Assembly (NCBI RefSeq): GCF_000004195.4
Contig: NC_030684.2
Location: 105,353,929 to 105,417,928 of the forward strand
Source: Xenopus tropicalis
Taxonomy: Eukaryota > Chordata > Amphibia > Anura > Pipidae
Direction of reading: 5' to 3'
Length of the DNA stretch: 64,000 nt
In this document: positions 10,501 through 22,500 of the stretch, piece after piece
How the letters are laid out: every line of letters begins with the position of its first letter
How positions within the stretch are numbered: position 1 is the first letter of the stretch
Notes under the pieces: generated by a model
Databases searched by the model: none
What the model was told of the DNA's origin: nothing
The model's input: only the letters and a program-made list of their open reading frames with translations
Program-made: the position numbers and the translations under genes

Positions 10501-13500
10501 TTGTCCATAACCAAAGATAATTAATTACTAGCCCATCTCAGGCAGGACCAGAGCTTTATATTCATTATATAGTTAACATTGGTTCTTCTCTTGCAGAGGC
10601 AATGGATGTAGACAAACCGACTCTTATTAGTGGACAGGGTCTTGGAATCTCAGCAGGTCAGGAAGAAGCACGAAAGATTCATGAGGAGAATATGGAGAAA
10701 CTGAGATCTTTGTCTAAAGAGGAGATACTGCAAGAACAAGAGCAACTGCTGTCACAACTTGGTAGAAGCAAACAATTCCTCCTTAAAATAGTTCATTCCT
10801 GTTCAGATAGATATAATGCAAACAATATAGGAAGTGCACAAATACTAGCATCACTTGTGCCACATTTGTTAATATAGTTACCATAGATCCCTCTCTGTGA
10901 TTCACATTGTGCATAGTGGGAAAAATGGGAGCATTTCAGTAGAACTGTATGAGGGACAGGAGCTAGGAGGCACTTAGGCCCTTTTTTGTAATTCAGACTT
11001 GCAAGTTAGGAAGTGGAAGAGGACACATGCTTCAATGGGGCCCTATGGCATGTGGTAAGGACAGAGGTGGCCAGCACCCCCAGACGCTGCACTGTGCAAT
11101 TCTCCCTGGGTTCTTTTGAAGAGGAATATGAGTATTTTAGAGCACATTAGAGAAGATGCTTATTTCCCTTAATTGCCTGTTACTTACGATGCTGTCTCCC
11201 TCTACAGCACTGTGCAGCAGTACTGTTTTGCTCTCTCAACTTATTCATATGTAAGGGTCTATTAGTCTCCAATGCATGCTGCATCTTTCAACTTCTGTGT
11301 TGTTAATGTAGAATTTTTTTTCCTGTGTTAAGACCCAAAGTTGGTGGCCTTTTTGAAATCAAAGAAGGGCAAGAAAACCACAGATGGTGACTCCAGCAAT
11401 GTAAAAGCATCACAGGAACCCCGCCCTGTTCACTTAAAAGAGCCACAATATCTTTCAGAAGAGGATACCTCTGAAATGAGTCCAAGGCGAAGTGAAGAGA
11501 AAGAAAGCGCAGTTGCAGGTAATCTGTCACTTGTGTGGCAGGACCTCTGCAGAGCCAATCAATAGCAATAAATCTCTGGGGATGAGCTCAGCATGTAAAG
11601 CAAGACAGAAAGCACATGTACATCAATTGCAAATGGGGAAAGTTTAAAGCAGCTTTGAGTTAAAAATGTATCCCTTTCATAAACTTAGTTAATTTCCATT
11701 TATTTTTCAGCAATTTATAAAGGAACAGTTCATTTCCATTTATTTTACAGCAATTTATAAAGGAACAGTTTGTACGCCCAGAACATTCCTCCTCTGAATG
11801 TTGGTATTTACAAGCACACAGCCACTATTTCTACATAAATATATAAATAAACATATAAAATTAGATTTTTTATGTACCTTGATGTTAAATGTATTGCAGG
11901 CAGACTACCATTTTCATAGTCCCCCAGTTTTTTGGTGCATAGACGTAGGTGTGTCCTGTCCCTTTAATTTACTTCACACAGTCAGATGTTGCAGAGGGAG
12001 TATAGCAGAATGCTGGAATGGAGGCTGCAAAGTTAAAACTTGGTACTTCTTATTCATGACAATTGTAATCCTGTATAACTGCATAGGAAGCCAGTTTAAT
12101 TTGGGTAACAAGTTAAATGAAGAGGCTTACAAACTGATGACCTATTTTTTCTTTAGCTGATGATCTCCCAGTAAAACCACAAAAGGAATGGGTTCACATG
12201 GACGCTGTAGAGTTTGAGAAACTGGAATGGATGAAGAATCTTCCACTGGCCAGGCAAAATAAAACAAAGAAGGTCTGGTTTCACCTTCCTACACATGAAC
12301 ACTTTCATACTGCCATGCCCTTTATTAAAATGTCCACTGCTTCTGGGATATTTCATGTGTCTGTTAGTGGGAATAGATACTCTCATATTGTGTTGTCTTG
12401 TGTCTGTCCTCCTGGGAGGAAACTCTGAGCTACTACAATGTTTATGGGGAACCATGGGTACAAAGGAAAATGGGTTAAAAACTCTTAAACTGAACTATGT
12501 ACACTTCGAAAACCCACCACAGTCATAGTTCCCTATTCTAAACTAAAGTATCAACTGCTATGCCAACAAAGAGTCTTGTGGATAACTGATTCCTGACTAA
12601 GAAGATATGACTGCAAAACAAGCAGCTGTGTCCCTGATACCGAGAAGGAGAGAATGTACAAATACCACAGTCCTTCCTGGGCCGGTGTTTGGTAAAAAGA
12701 TGCTTGGCAGTGTAGTCAGAGGTGTAAAAGATACTCAGTGGAAATCCTATCTGGAGCTTTGATCTTAGCTGTATCCAACCTATGTTCCTCTAAACCCCAG
12801 CAACACAGCAAGTGGCTGACTTGCTATTCACACCTTGTGGTGCACTCAGTTTCAAGTCTGCTTTCGTGCCTCACAGCAGTGTTGTAAATGCTTTAAGCCC
12901 CAGACAATTTCTTCAAGTCTTTGAAAAAGATTCATAGCCAGATATCTGAACAGATTGATTTTAAGGCTTCAAGGACTTTTTTAATGTTCCTTTTTTTCCT
13001 GTTTGTAGGGAATGCAGGCAAGATTCAGTCTGAAAGGAGATTTAATTCCTCCAGATTCTGAGATCCCAACTCACATGGGCTTGCACCATCATGGAGAAGA
13101 GGCTGAGGTATAGTTGGGATTGTGCTGCTTTAGATCATCAAAAAAGTTTAAATTGTATCAAAATATTGTAAACGTTGCACACTACAACATTTAAAATGCC
13201 CACACTTTTAAAAATCAAATAGCATATTAGCATACTCTTGTTACAAAGTGAAATCTTGCCTGATGTATAGAGAATTTGTGTTTGTAATTCTCACCATAAT
13301 CCTTCACCTCTTTCCAGAGAGCTGGTTACTCCCTCCAGGAGCTTTTTCATCTTTCTCGTAGCCAATTTATCCAGCAGAGAACTCTGTCACTACAGATTCT
13401 GGGACGTATTGTTCAAAAGGTGAGAGAACAATGAAACTATTCTGTCCTTTTTATAAGTGAAACCATGATCTATGGTTCACTTTCTGCATTTTCCAAGGAT

Positions 13501-16500
13501 ATTGATCTTATGATGGGTGGTAAATACCAACAAAATTGTTATCATTGGAATATTACAGTTAAACTCGATCACTTCTTCATTTTCTGTATTAAATATGGTA
13601 TACTTGAAGCTATTCCTATTGAAGGATATGTTGTATAGCTATTAAAACTGATCAGAATGATGATTCTGTTCTGGCACATGGTTCTTTCAACAGATATAGC
13701 AGATATTATTACCTTTGTAAAAGGAGACATATTGGATAAATGGGAAAAATCCTAATAGTGTAGGCAATTATGAATAAAATATGGTGCTGGTTTCACTTTG
13801 TGCTAAAAACTAAACCTATCTGTAAAAATGGCCCCTTTATTGGAGCTCCCTATAGATCCTCTCACTTCTCTGACCGTGTTTGAAATGAGGGGTGGGCGTG
13901 TCCTAACGGTCCCTGCGATAAGCAAAGTAGGGAGGGGGTGAGCCAATCACAGCCCTGCACTCACACAAGCACAGACAGACTTCAGTTCCCTATCAGGTCA
14001 GCCTAGCTGCTGATTGGTTCCTATCCTACAGTACAGTATACAGAGAGCCGCCGGCTCCCCTGCACATCCAGAGAATATAGCCAGCAGGAAGTGGAACAGA
14101 CGGGTGGGAATAGTAATAAATCAGTCTGAAATACAACTTTTTTAAGCACAATCCTTCTATATTGAGAGGAGTATAATTCACTGGTACATTCTTAATTTTT
14201 ATATGATATGTCTCCTTTAAAAAGGTAAGTTTAAACAGAATTATTTGATGTACTATTTCTAACTATTTTCAGAAAACTGACACTTAGGGGCTGATTTACT
14301 AACCCACGAATCCGACCCGAATTGGAAAAGTTCCGACTTGAAAACGAACATTTTGCGACTTTTTCGTATGTTTTGCGATTTTTTCGGATTCTGTACGAAT
14401 TTTTCGTTACCAATACGATTTTTGCGTAAAAACGCGAGTTTTTCGTATCCATTACGAAAGTTGCGTAAAAAGTTGCGCATTTTTCGTAGCGTTAAAACTT
14501 ACGCGAAAAGTTGTGCATTTTTCGTAGCGTTAAAACTTAACGCTACGAAAAATGCGCAACTTTTCGCGTAAGTTTTAACGCTACGAAAAATGCGCAACTT
14601 TTTACGCAACTTTCGTAATGGATAGGAAAACTCGCGTTTTTACGCAAAAATCGTATTGGTAACGAAAAATTCGTAAAGAATCCGAAAAAATCGCAAAATA
14701 CCGATCATTACGAAAAAAACGCAATCGGACTCCATTCGACCCGTTCGTGGGTAAGTAAATCAGCCCCTTAGCATTGTGTTACACTCGGTGTCTAAGTTAA
14801 GGCAAAGACTAAGAAAGGCTGATAAAGGCCATGAGGCTACTGGATGCTTATTAATTATTGAAAAAAAACCTCAGATACATAGACAAACGGTATTCTACCT
14901 TTGAACCTTTCCATTAACATACCGCATATTTCATCCATACAGAAGTTCACTTGATGCCTATATATTTAGCTCTTCTCTCTGGTCTCTTTTAGGCAAAGCA
15001 GGGGGAATTCAGTGCTGCACTGAAGGGGAGTGTCCTGCAACTGCTTCTTGATGCTGGGTTTCTCTTCCTTCTGCGCTTTTCTATAGATGATACTGCAGAC
15101 AATGTTATTGCAGCGGCAGTTCGTGCTCTGCGTTCTCTACTAGTGTCACCTGAAGATGAGGTAAATGCATGTTCTAGAATGTCAGGAAAGTAAAAGTATG
15201 CCTTATTTATGCAGAGCGTTTCTTTCATTTTTTTTTCTGCAGAAAAGCGTGGCAGCATATATTGTAACATGCCCAAAACATCCATCTTTCTGTTTGCTGT
15301 TTAGTATATTCTATATATCAGGTTTTGTGGCACACAATAAGTTCTGTTGGAGTTTACTTACATGCTTGCAATTACCAACTAGCGCACACTAAATTGCCTC
15401 AATGGAGCACATCCTGCTCTTCTAGCTACCCTGCCTTTTAACACTCATACTATGTTCTATTACAGAATCTGGTATCCACTGTCTAAGCTCCCTCACAGGG
15501 TCACTTTCCCAAATTTTAATAAGGGTCCATCCTCCCATAGGGCGCCAAGCATTTTTTACTTGGGCTTATGCTCCAGGATCCTCAGCATGTCCTCCAGGTG
15601 ATATTTTTTTTCTCCCCTTAAATAAATTATGGGCCTAATCAACTCGCTCCACTTTTGGGCACTTATGGCAACACATTCCTCTCCCAGGGAATAGGTTTCA
15701 GCTACACCCAAGACTTACTGAGCTAGTAGGGGAATTAGCTTATGGAGTCCCCTACATTTCTTTATCACAGGGGAAAATAAATCTTCTTATCAACAAAACA
15801 TTTTCAGGCAAGTAGCATTATTACTATTTTGTACGTTACTTTTATTTGTTTTTATTCACATGCAAATTTAGATTACAGTAAGAAGTAGAACTGTGTTGCA
15901 GTGGTTAGCACTGTTACCTTGCAGTGCTGGGGTCCTGACTCTGGTCTATGGTCTCTTCATGTCTCCATTTCCTCTAGCCACTCCAGCTTCTTCACATGCT
16001 TCTCCAAAAACATGTAACTGGCTCCTGATGAAATTGACCCCCTAGTGTGCTGTATGATAGGGAACTTAAGGCCCCCATACACGGGCCGATTTTTTATTGT
16101 CAAACGACCGATTCCCGAACGATCCGATACTATCGTTAAGTTATCGTATAGTTGATGGTGTGCGAACGATCATCGGCCCACTAATCGACCCGACATTATC
16201 GTCCCCAAAATCGATCGGCCAGGTTTAAAAATTTTAGTCGTTTAACGATAAAATCTGCCAGTTGGTGTGAGTGTCAGACATTTGTCTTCGAACAATTGTT
16301 CTTGGCGCATGTCATGATTGCCAGCAGCGGAAGTCAACGAACATAAATAAATAAATACTGCTTCCGCCACGACATTGGATCGTACGTAGATGTACGATCG
16401 TACATATTTTACGATAATGATACGATGAAATCTTTTGCAAATTATCGTTGCCCGTGGATGGCATATCGTATGGAAACCCGATCGCCATACGATCGTTTGT

Positions 16501-19500
16501 CGATATAATCGTTCGTCGCACAACGAGTGAAATCGCCTCGTGTATGGGGACCTTTAGATTCAAAGCTTCAGTGGGGCAAGGACTGTGGTAACCAGTTATC
16601 TCTGTAATGTGCTTCTTGTTTGTGATAAATTAATAAACAGTAATGTTACTAAAAGTAGTGCCTTTGTGGTGAGCTCTTTGTGTGTATTCAGGCAGCTTAG
16701 TAAGGTTTTTTTAAACATTAAATAGGAAAAATTGTTTTTTATCTTAATATGGGCAGGAATACCTTGATAAAGCCTTTTTGTGGTACCAAGGAGCCAAGGT
16801 CTTCCCCTTTCTACCCAGTGAAGAAGAGGAGGAAGAAGAAGATGATGAATATGAGGAAGCAGAGGGTTTGGAACAGATGATAGGAAAAGAAAAAAGGAAA
16901 AAGGCAAAAGAAGAAAAAAAGTCAGACCCTGATGTAGCACGTTATGATGCCATAAAGGTAAAAAGAAAACACTTTCATTATTGGTGCTAAGTGAATAGTA
17001 AGATTAAGTGGGAATATTATGCCCAGAACATCCCATTGGTAATGGACCTTAGGGCCCTGCCTGCAACTTGTAGTATTTGTTGATTGATGATTCACTCCTG
17101 ATTAACAGTGGGGAGTCCTGTATATAAACCTCAGGATCATTGTTACTATTTAGCATTTCATGTGAAGACCAACAGTCACAGTCAGGAACTTGCCCTGTTC
17201 TTGTCAGGTTGCCTGGATTATTCTGCTTTCTAGTGAACATCGCTACACCAAGAAATTTTATAGGTTTTCAGATGAGTGTCTCAGCTCACATTGAAGTACC
17301 AAACGTCTGTGTTCAGTGAAATTTGGTTTTTCTACTACTGGTCTAACTGAAACTAGTTTCTAAACTAGCTCCAACACCATTACTTCATTAGTAAAAATAT
17401 GACTCTAGAGCAAGAGCTATATTCAGCAGTGAAGCCAGTGCACAATCTGATCCTCTTTTTTGCACCTGACATGGTCTAGTTGGATATTTGTGACTTCTTT
17501 GGGGTATTTTTGCAAGTCTGCTTGGATGCCTATATACTCATAAAAGTAAAAAAAATGTCTTTGCTTTACCTCGATATTTCCTTTCAGCTTTCCTGGTTGT
17601 TATATAAAATTTATGTCATATAATTACAAGTACATATAACAGATGTATCTATTTAAATCATATTTCTACATTTTTACTTGATTTTCTGTTATTCTCTAGG
17701 GACTACTAAAAACCAAGCTCCTTCACCGACTTCGGTACATCCTTGAAGTTGTGCGGCCAGCACCATCTGTGGTTTTGGACATTTTTGATATTCTCACACA
17801 TGTTGCCAGACATTCAGTGACAGCTTGTAGTCAGGTGAGAGATCTACGCTTACTAAAAATGAGTATGCCAGTGTGTGCAGTGCAAGATGATTATCTGGAG
17901 GAATCAGGTAAGCAGAAAAGAACAGCTAAAGTAGTGTAATAGTTTGAATCATTCCAGTAGCAGAAGGCATAATTTTGAGGTTATTGTACGTACTAGAGGG
18001 ACAGCAGAAAGCAGATGCAAGGCATATAAGTGCGGCTTAACATGGACTACAACAGGGAGAATATGCAAATTATATTATGTAGTAGTGTAAGAGCCAAAAT
18101 GTTACTGTAGTAATCTGGAGTAAATACCCTGCAATATTTTAAAAGGAAGAAACCTGGGGAGTTGTATATGGAGTGTAGATAAGGGGATCACCGTGACAGG
18201 AATTGAGATGTACTGCTTTCCAGAGTAGTGTGTACAGAGCAACTATATCTGATTGGTTCATTCATTTCCTTTTGTGTCATCCATAGCTTCTGGATTGTCC
18301 AAGATTGATAGAGACTATTGTGCAGGAATTCCTTCCTATTCAGTGGAGCATTCAAGCTAATACTGGTGACCTAGGTCCTACTAACCTATATGGAATTCCA
18401 TGCTCTGCTGCCATGAAGTTTTTGAGGGTCCTGGGATCCTCAGGCCGTCATTCAGCTGCAAGGCTGGTAAGGAACATCAATGAGGATAGCATAGTGCAGC
18501 CATATATTGTGTTAGATGCTTAAATGTATTAGCTTGCAGATTTAACATATATGCAAATACAAAATTTTCATCTTTGTATTCCAGTAAAACCTGCAATGAT
18601 TTTTAGTGCTTCACTGCTGCATTGCTTCATAATTTGAATTCTACTGTACCGACAGTCTTTGTATTTTTTAAGCTACACAAGTTTGACTTGAAGAACCGCC
18701 TCAGTAGATTTGTTGCTCAGGAACCGCAAGATCTGCCTCTACAGAAAGAGGAAGCTGAGAGGATGAGCACTGAGACCTTTCGGATGTGGGCTGTGGCTGC
18801 TGCCTATGGTCAAGCCTGTGATTTATACAGGTGTGTCTAATGTAATTCATAAACTAAGCTTGCTTTCTTACCAGTATCTTATATTTCTCAAAACTTATGG
18901 CATATTGTTCAGTGCAGTTTAGGACAACTTATATATTTATTAAGTACCAGTAGTTGGTATTAATGCATAAAGAGGCTAAAGAGGCCTGGGATACTTTGCT
19001 GCAGCGCAGAGCCCAGGAGAAAATTCAACCTCTAAATTAGTCTGGTACAAATTAATATAGACTTAAAGCTGCACACTGAACTCTGTGTATCCTTTGCTTC
19101 TGATTTCAGAGAACTGTACCCTGTGCTTATGAAATTTCTTCAGTCCCTGCCTCACCTTATCTACACATGCGGGGGAGGCAATAAAATGTCCCTTCTCTCT
19201 ATCCAGCGAGCTGCATCTGTGCTTACTCTGCTAACTCACATAACTCAGACAGCAGGATGGACAGCTGAGATTGAGGCTCAATTTCGCAGGTAATAAAATG
19301 TGTCAATGAAACAGGATCTACATGTAAACTTCCTACTAACTGTGGGGGTCTTTGTCTGCAATATCAGTAACCACTGTTATACCAAAGAATCAAGTAAACG
19401 TGATCCATTGCTCCACCTTTTCTCATTGCACACATGTATTGACAATTGTTAATAGAAAATAAGTAGCACATGCATCTTTTTGCACAGCTCAGTGATGGCT

Positions 19501-22500
19501 GCACTTCTTCAAATAAGGCCTGAAATATTGCTACTGCAATTGATGTGATAATGAACTTTTAAAGGACATGTAATGCCTACATTTGCCTACAATGTATATC
19601 AGTTGGGCATGTCTGCCCCACCCAAATGGCATCATTTGTACTGCTTATATCCCCTCCGCTTGCCAGCACCATCTCATTTTCCTAAAGCAAATAGCAGCTT
19701 TCACCCGGTGGCCATTTTTCCTCTGATACATAATCAGTTACATTTAAATCTGCAAACAGCATACACACACAAAGACCTTCATTCAGCATACATTTCATCA
19801 AGAATACAGGCTCACACAGGCACAACTGTCTCTGATAAAAGTTTTGCTTTGTTTGAACATTGTAATGGTAAAGCTGAGCTCAGGAAAAAAAAATTGAAGC
19901 AGACAGCTAGAGCTGAGTTTCTGTGGGAACCAGCAATGGCTGCTAGACTGAAGGGCGTGTTTAGTAATCTGAGTTTAGAACAACTGAGCATGTCTGGCAA
20001 GCCAGGAATCAAAGCAAATTCCCTAGGGGGGCGGGTGGGGCTGAGTGGGTTACAGGAGGAGAAGGAAATCTAAGTGATTAAGGAGATGTTTGCAGCCTTA
20101 CTATTAACCTCTGGACAACCAGTGTGGCAGGAATTGAAATATTTAAAAAAGGCTGTTCACTGATTAAATTTTTGTGTGTGGGGTTTACATGTCCTATAAA
20201 CTGAAATGGAGTACTGCACTTGACCATTTGTATATGTATTGACTAGGTTACCTTTAACTAGTACAATATATTTTAGTGTTCAAGAAGAAGAGGGCAAGGA
20301 AAAGACTCCTCCTCCATCTGTATCATGGGATCAGGTGACTGGGCTTTTACTCTTAGTAGAAGGATGTCTAAGAAAATGTCTGGAAGAAGTGTCCACTCCT
20401 AGCATGTGGGATTTGGTCAAGCCTCTCGCCACCGCATCTCTTAATTTTGTAGCTTCTTATTACCAAGCAGCCAGCAGGCAGGTAGGTCCAATGAAATGAT
20501 GTATTCACAGATATAAATATTTATGGTATTTAGCTGCTGTTAAAAGGGTGTTTTGTTGCTACTCATGATATTCCATATTAGATATAGTGAGAAACAATTT
20601 AAGCTTCTGACTGCCTTGTGGCATAGTTGTCAAATTGTAGGCACTGCCTATCCTGTACATGGTATTGAGTTAATTTAGGAACATAGGTGTTAAATTGCAC
20701 CAGTGCGGTTACATGTACCAACCAGACATGCTTTTATTTTTTAACTTGTACATAGACTGTTCAGAGCTAATTGCTGATTGATTGTTATTGTGTTGGGTTC
20801 AAAACCCCAAACTACTAATGTTCTTCGACTTAATTCTTCCGCTTCTTATTATTATTCTTAGCGCCCCCCATTTTCTAAACGCTACTCCTCCTACAATTTT
20901 AGGGGTACAACACCCAAACTCTCCACACTTCTTTGCCCTATAGCGGAGCAGGTTGCTTGTGCTTTTCTAAGCGATCACGCCCCCGTTTTTGTGGCGCCGC
21001 TCCGAACACCCCAATTTTTCCATTGACTTTGACAGGGAAGATTTTCAAACTGCTGCCACTCTTACAGCTTTGAAGCTACACACCCCAAACTTGAATAACA
21101 TAATCATGGGTCACCCCGAATGAAACAGCGACTTCTGTTGGATGACCCCAAAGTGGGAGGGGCCAACAACAGCTAATCAAATTTCACCTATTGACTTTTA
21201 TGGGGAAATTGAAACTGCTGCCAATCTTACAGCTTACAACTACACTCCCCAAACTTGAATCATATAGTCATGGGGTTAGCCTGAATGAAAATATGAGGAG
21301 CTGTGAACAGCCAATCAGATTTTACCTATTGACTTTCAATGGGGAAATTCAACCTGATGCCATTCTCACAGTATTAACTCCAGTGTCCCCAAACTTTTCA
21401 CAGTTGGTCACTAGGGGACTGCCGGTTTAGTTTTGAAAAGTGGGTGGAGCCATCAACAGCCAATCAGATTTCACCTATTGATTTTTATTGGTTTGAAGCC
21501 AGAGTTCACTGGGTGACTATGCATTCAAAAAAAAAAAAAAAAAGGCAAATTGGGAGGGGCCACCAAAAGCCAATCAAAATTCACCTATTGATTTTTTTTT
21601 TTGTTAATTTTAAAATGCTGTCATTCTCACACTATTTATGCCAGGGTGCCCACTGTTTGTCACTGGGTGACTTTGGCTCAAGGTTAGAAAAAGTGGGCAC
21701 ACTGACCAACCACCAATCACAATTTACCTATTGACTTTTATTGGCTTAAATTTAAACTGCTGCCGTTCTTTAACTATTAATCCTAGGGTCCCTAAACATT
21801 GCAGAGTTAGTCACTGGGTAACTGCAGTTCCAGGTTAGAAAAAGTCAGATGTCACTCGTTGACTTTCAGTGGGGAAATTTAAATTGCTGCCATTCAGACA
21901 CTATTAAAACCAGGGTCCCCAAACTTTGCAAAGTGGTTTTTACTATATAACTGTGGTCCAAGGTTAGAAAAAGTGGGCAGAGCCAACAACAGATCAGATT
22001 TCATTCAGTGACTTCACGTTTTTCAACCCAACACGAAGTTTGTTCTCAAACTTCCCTTTCTAGTTAGCTACTGCAGTAGTGCAATTTAGCACCTATAATC
22101 TTATATATGATGTTCCCATCCACCACTGTAGGGCAGCAAAAGACAACAGGTTAAGTTATAATGATCTGACAAAAATACCCATCTATATATATATCATTGC
22201 ATTTTAGCATGTCATATAAATATTTCATGTTAGGCAACATTTTTATTGTAATTTAAAGTTTGAAGCTGCATCTTTTCAAAGTGTCCATGTCTGTGTAAAT
22301 GTATATTGATTGCTCCTGATTGATAGCCAAAAACCAAACAAGATACTAGTAAAGCTGGGTGATTCTAGATCAGAAAAAGGCTTGATTTGTGTTTTTCCAG
22401 CCCTCTCTGGACACTGTGATATGTAATGAAGAACTCGAGAGATTAACTACTGAGGTGCTGTTACCATTTCTGCATCATCCTACCGTAGCTTCCATGTGGG

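Noticed and set aside
11798..12160. 120-codon frame before RPAP1 coding exon 7
   Set aside because: AT-rich intron sequence; no motif, and its end simply overlaps the acceptor region.
14231..14571. Overlapping frames on both strands near 14.3 kb
   Set aside because: They lie in the fold-back MITE, where mirrored sequence gives matching frames on both strands.
15893..15960. tRNA gene (GTGGTTAGCAC resembles an A box)
   Set aside because: No cloverleaf, anticodon arm or intact B box; it is part of a dispersed repeat.
19573..20073. 166-codon frame in an RPAP1 intron
   Set aside because: Lies inside a MITE with inverted ends, has no known motif, and composition is like the surrounding intron.
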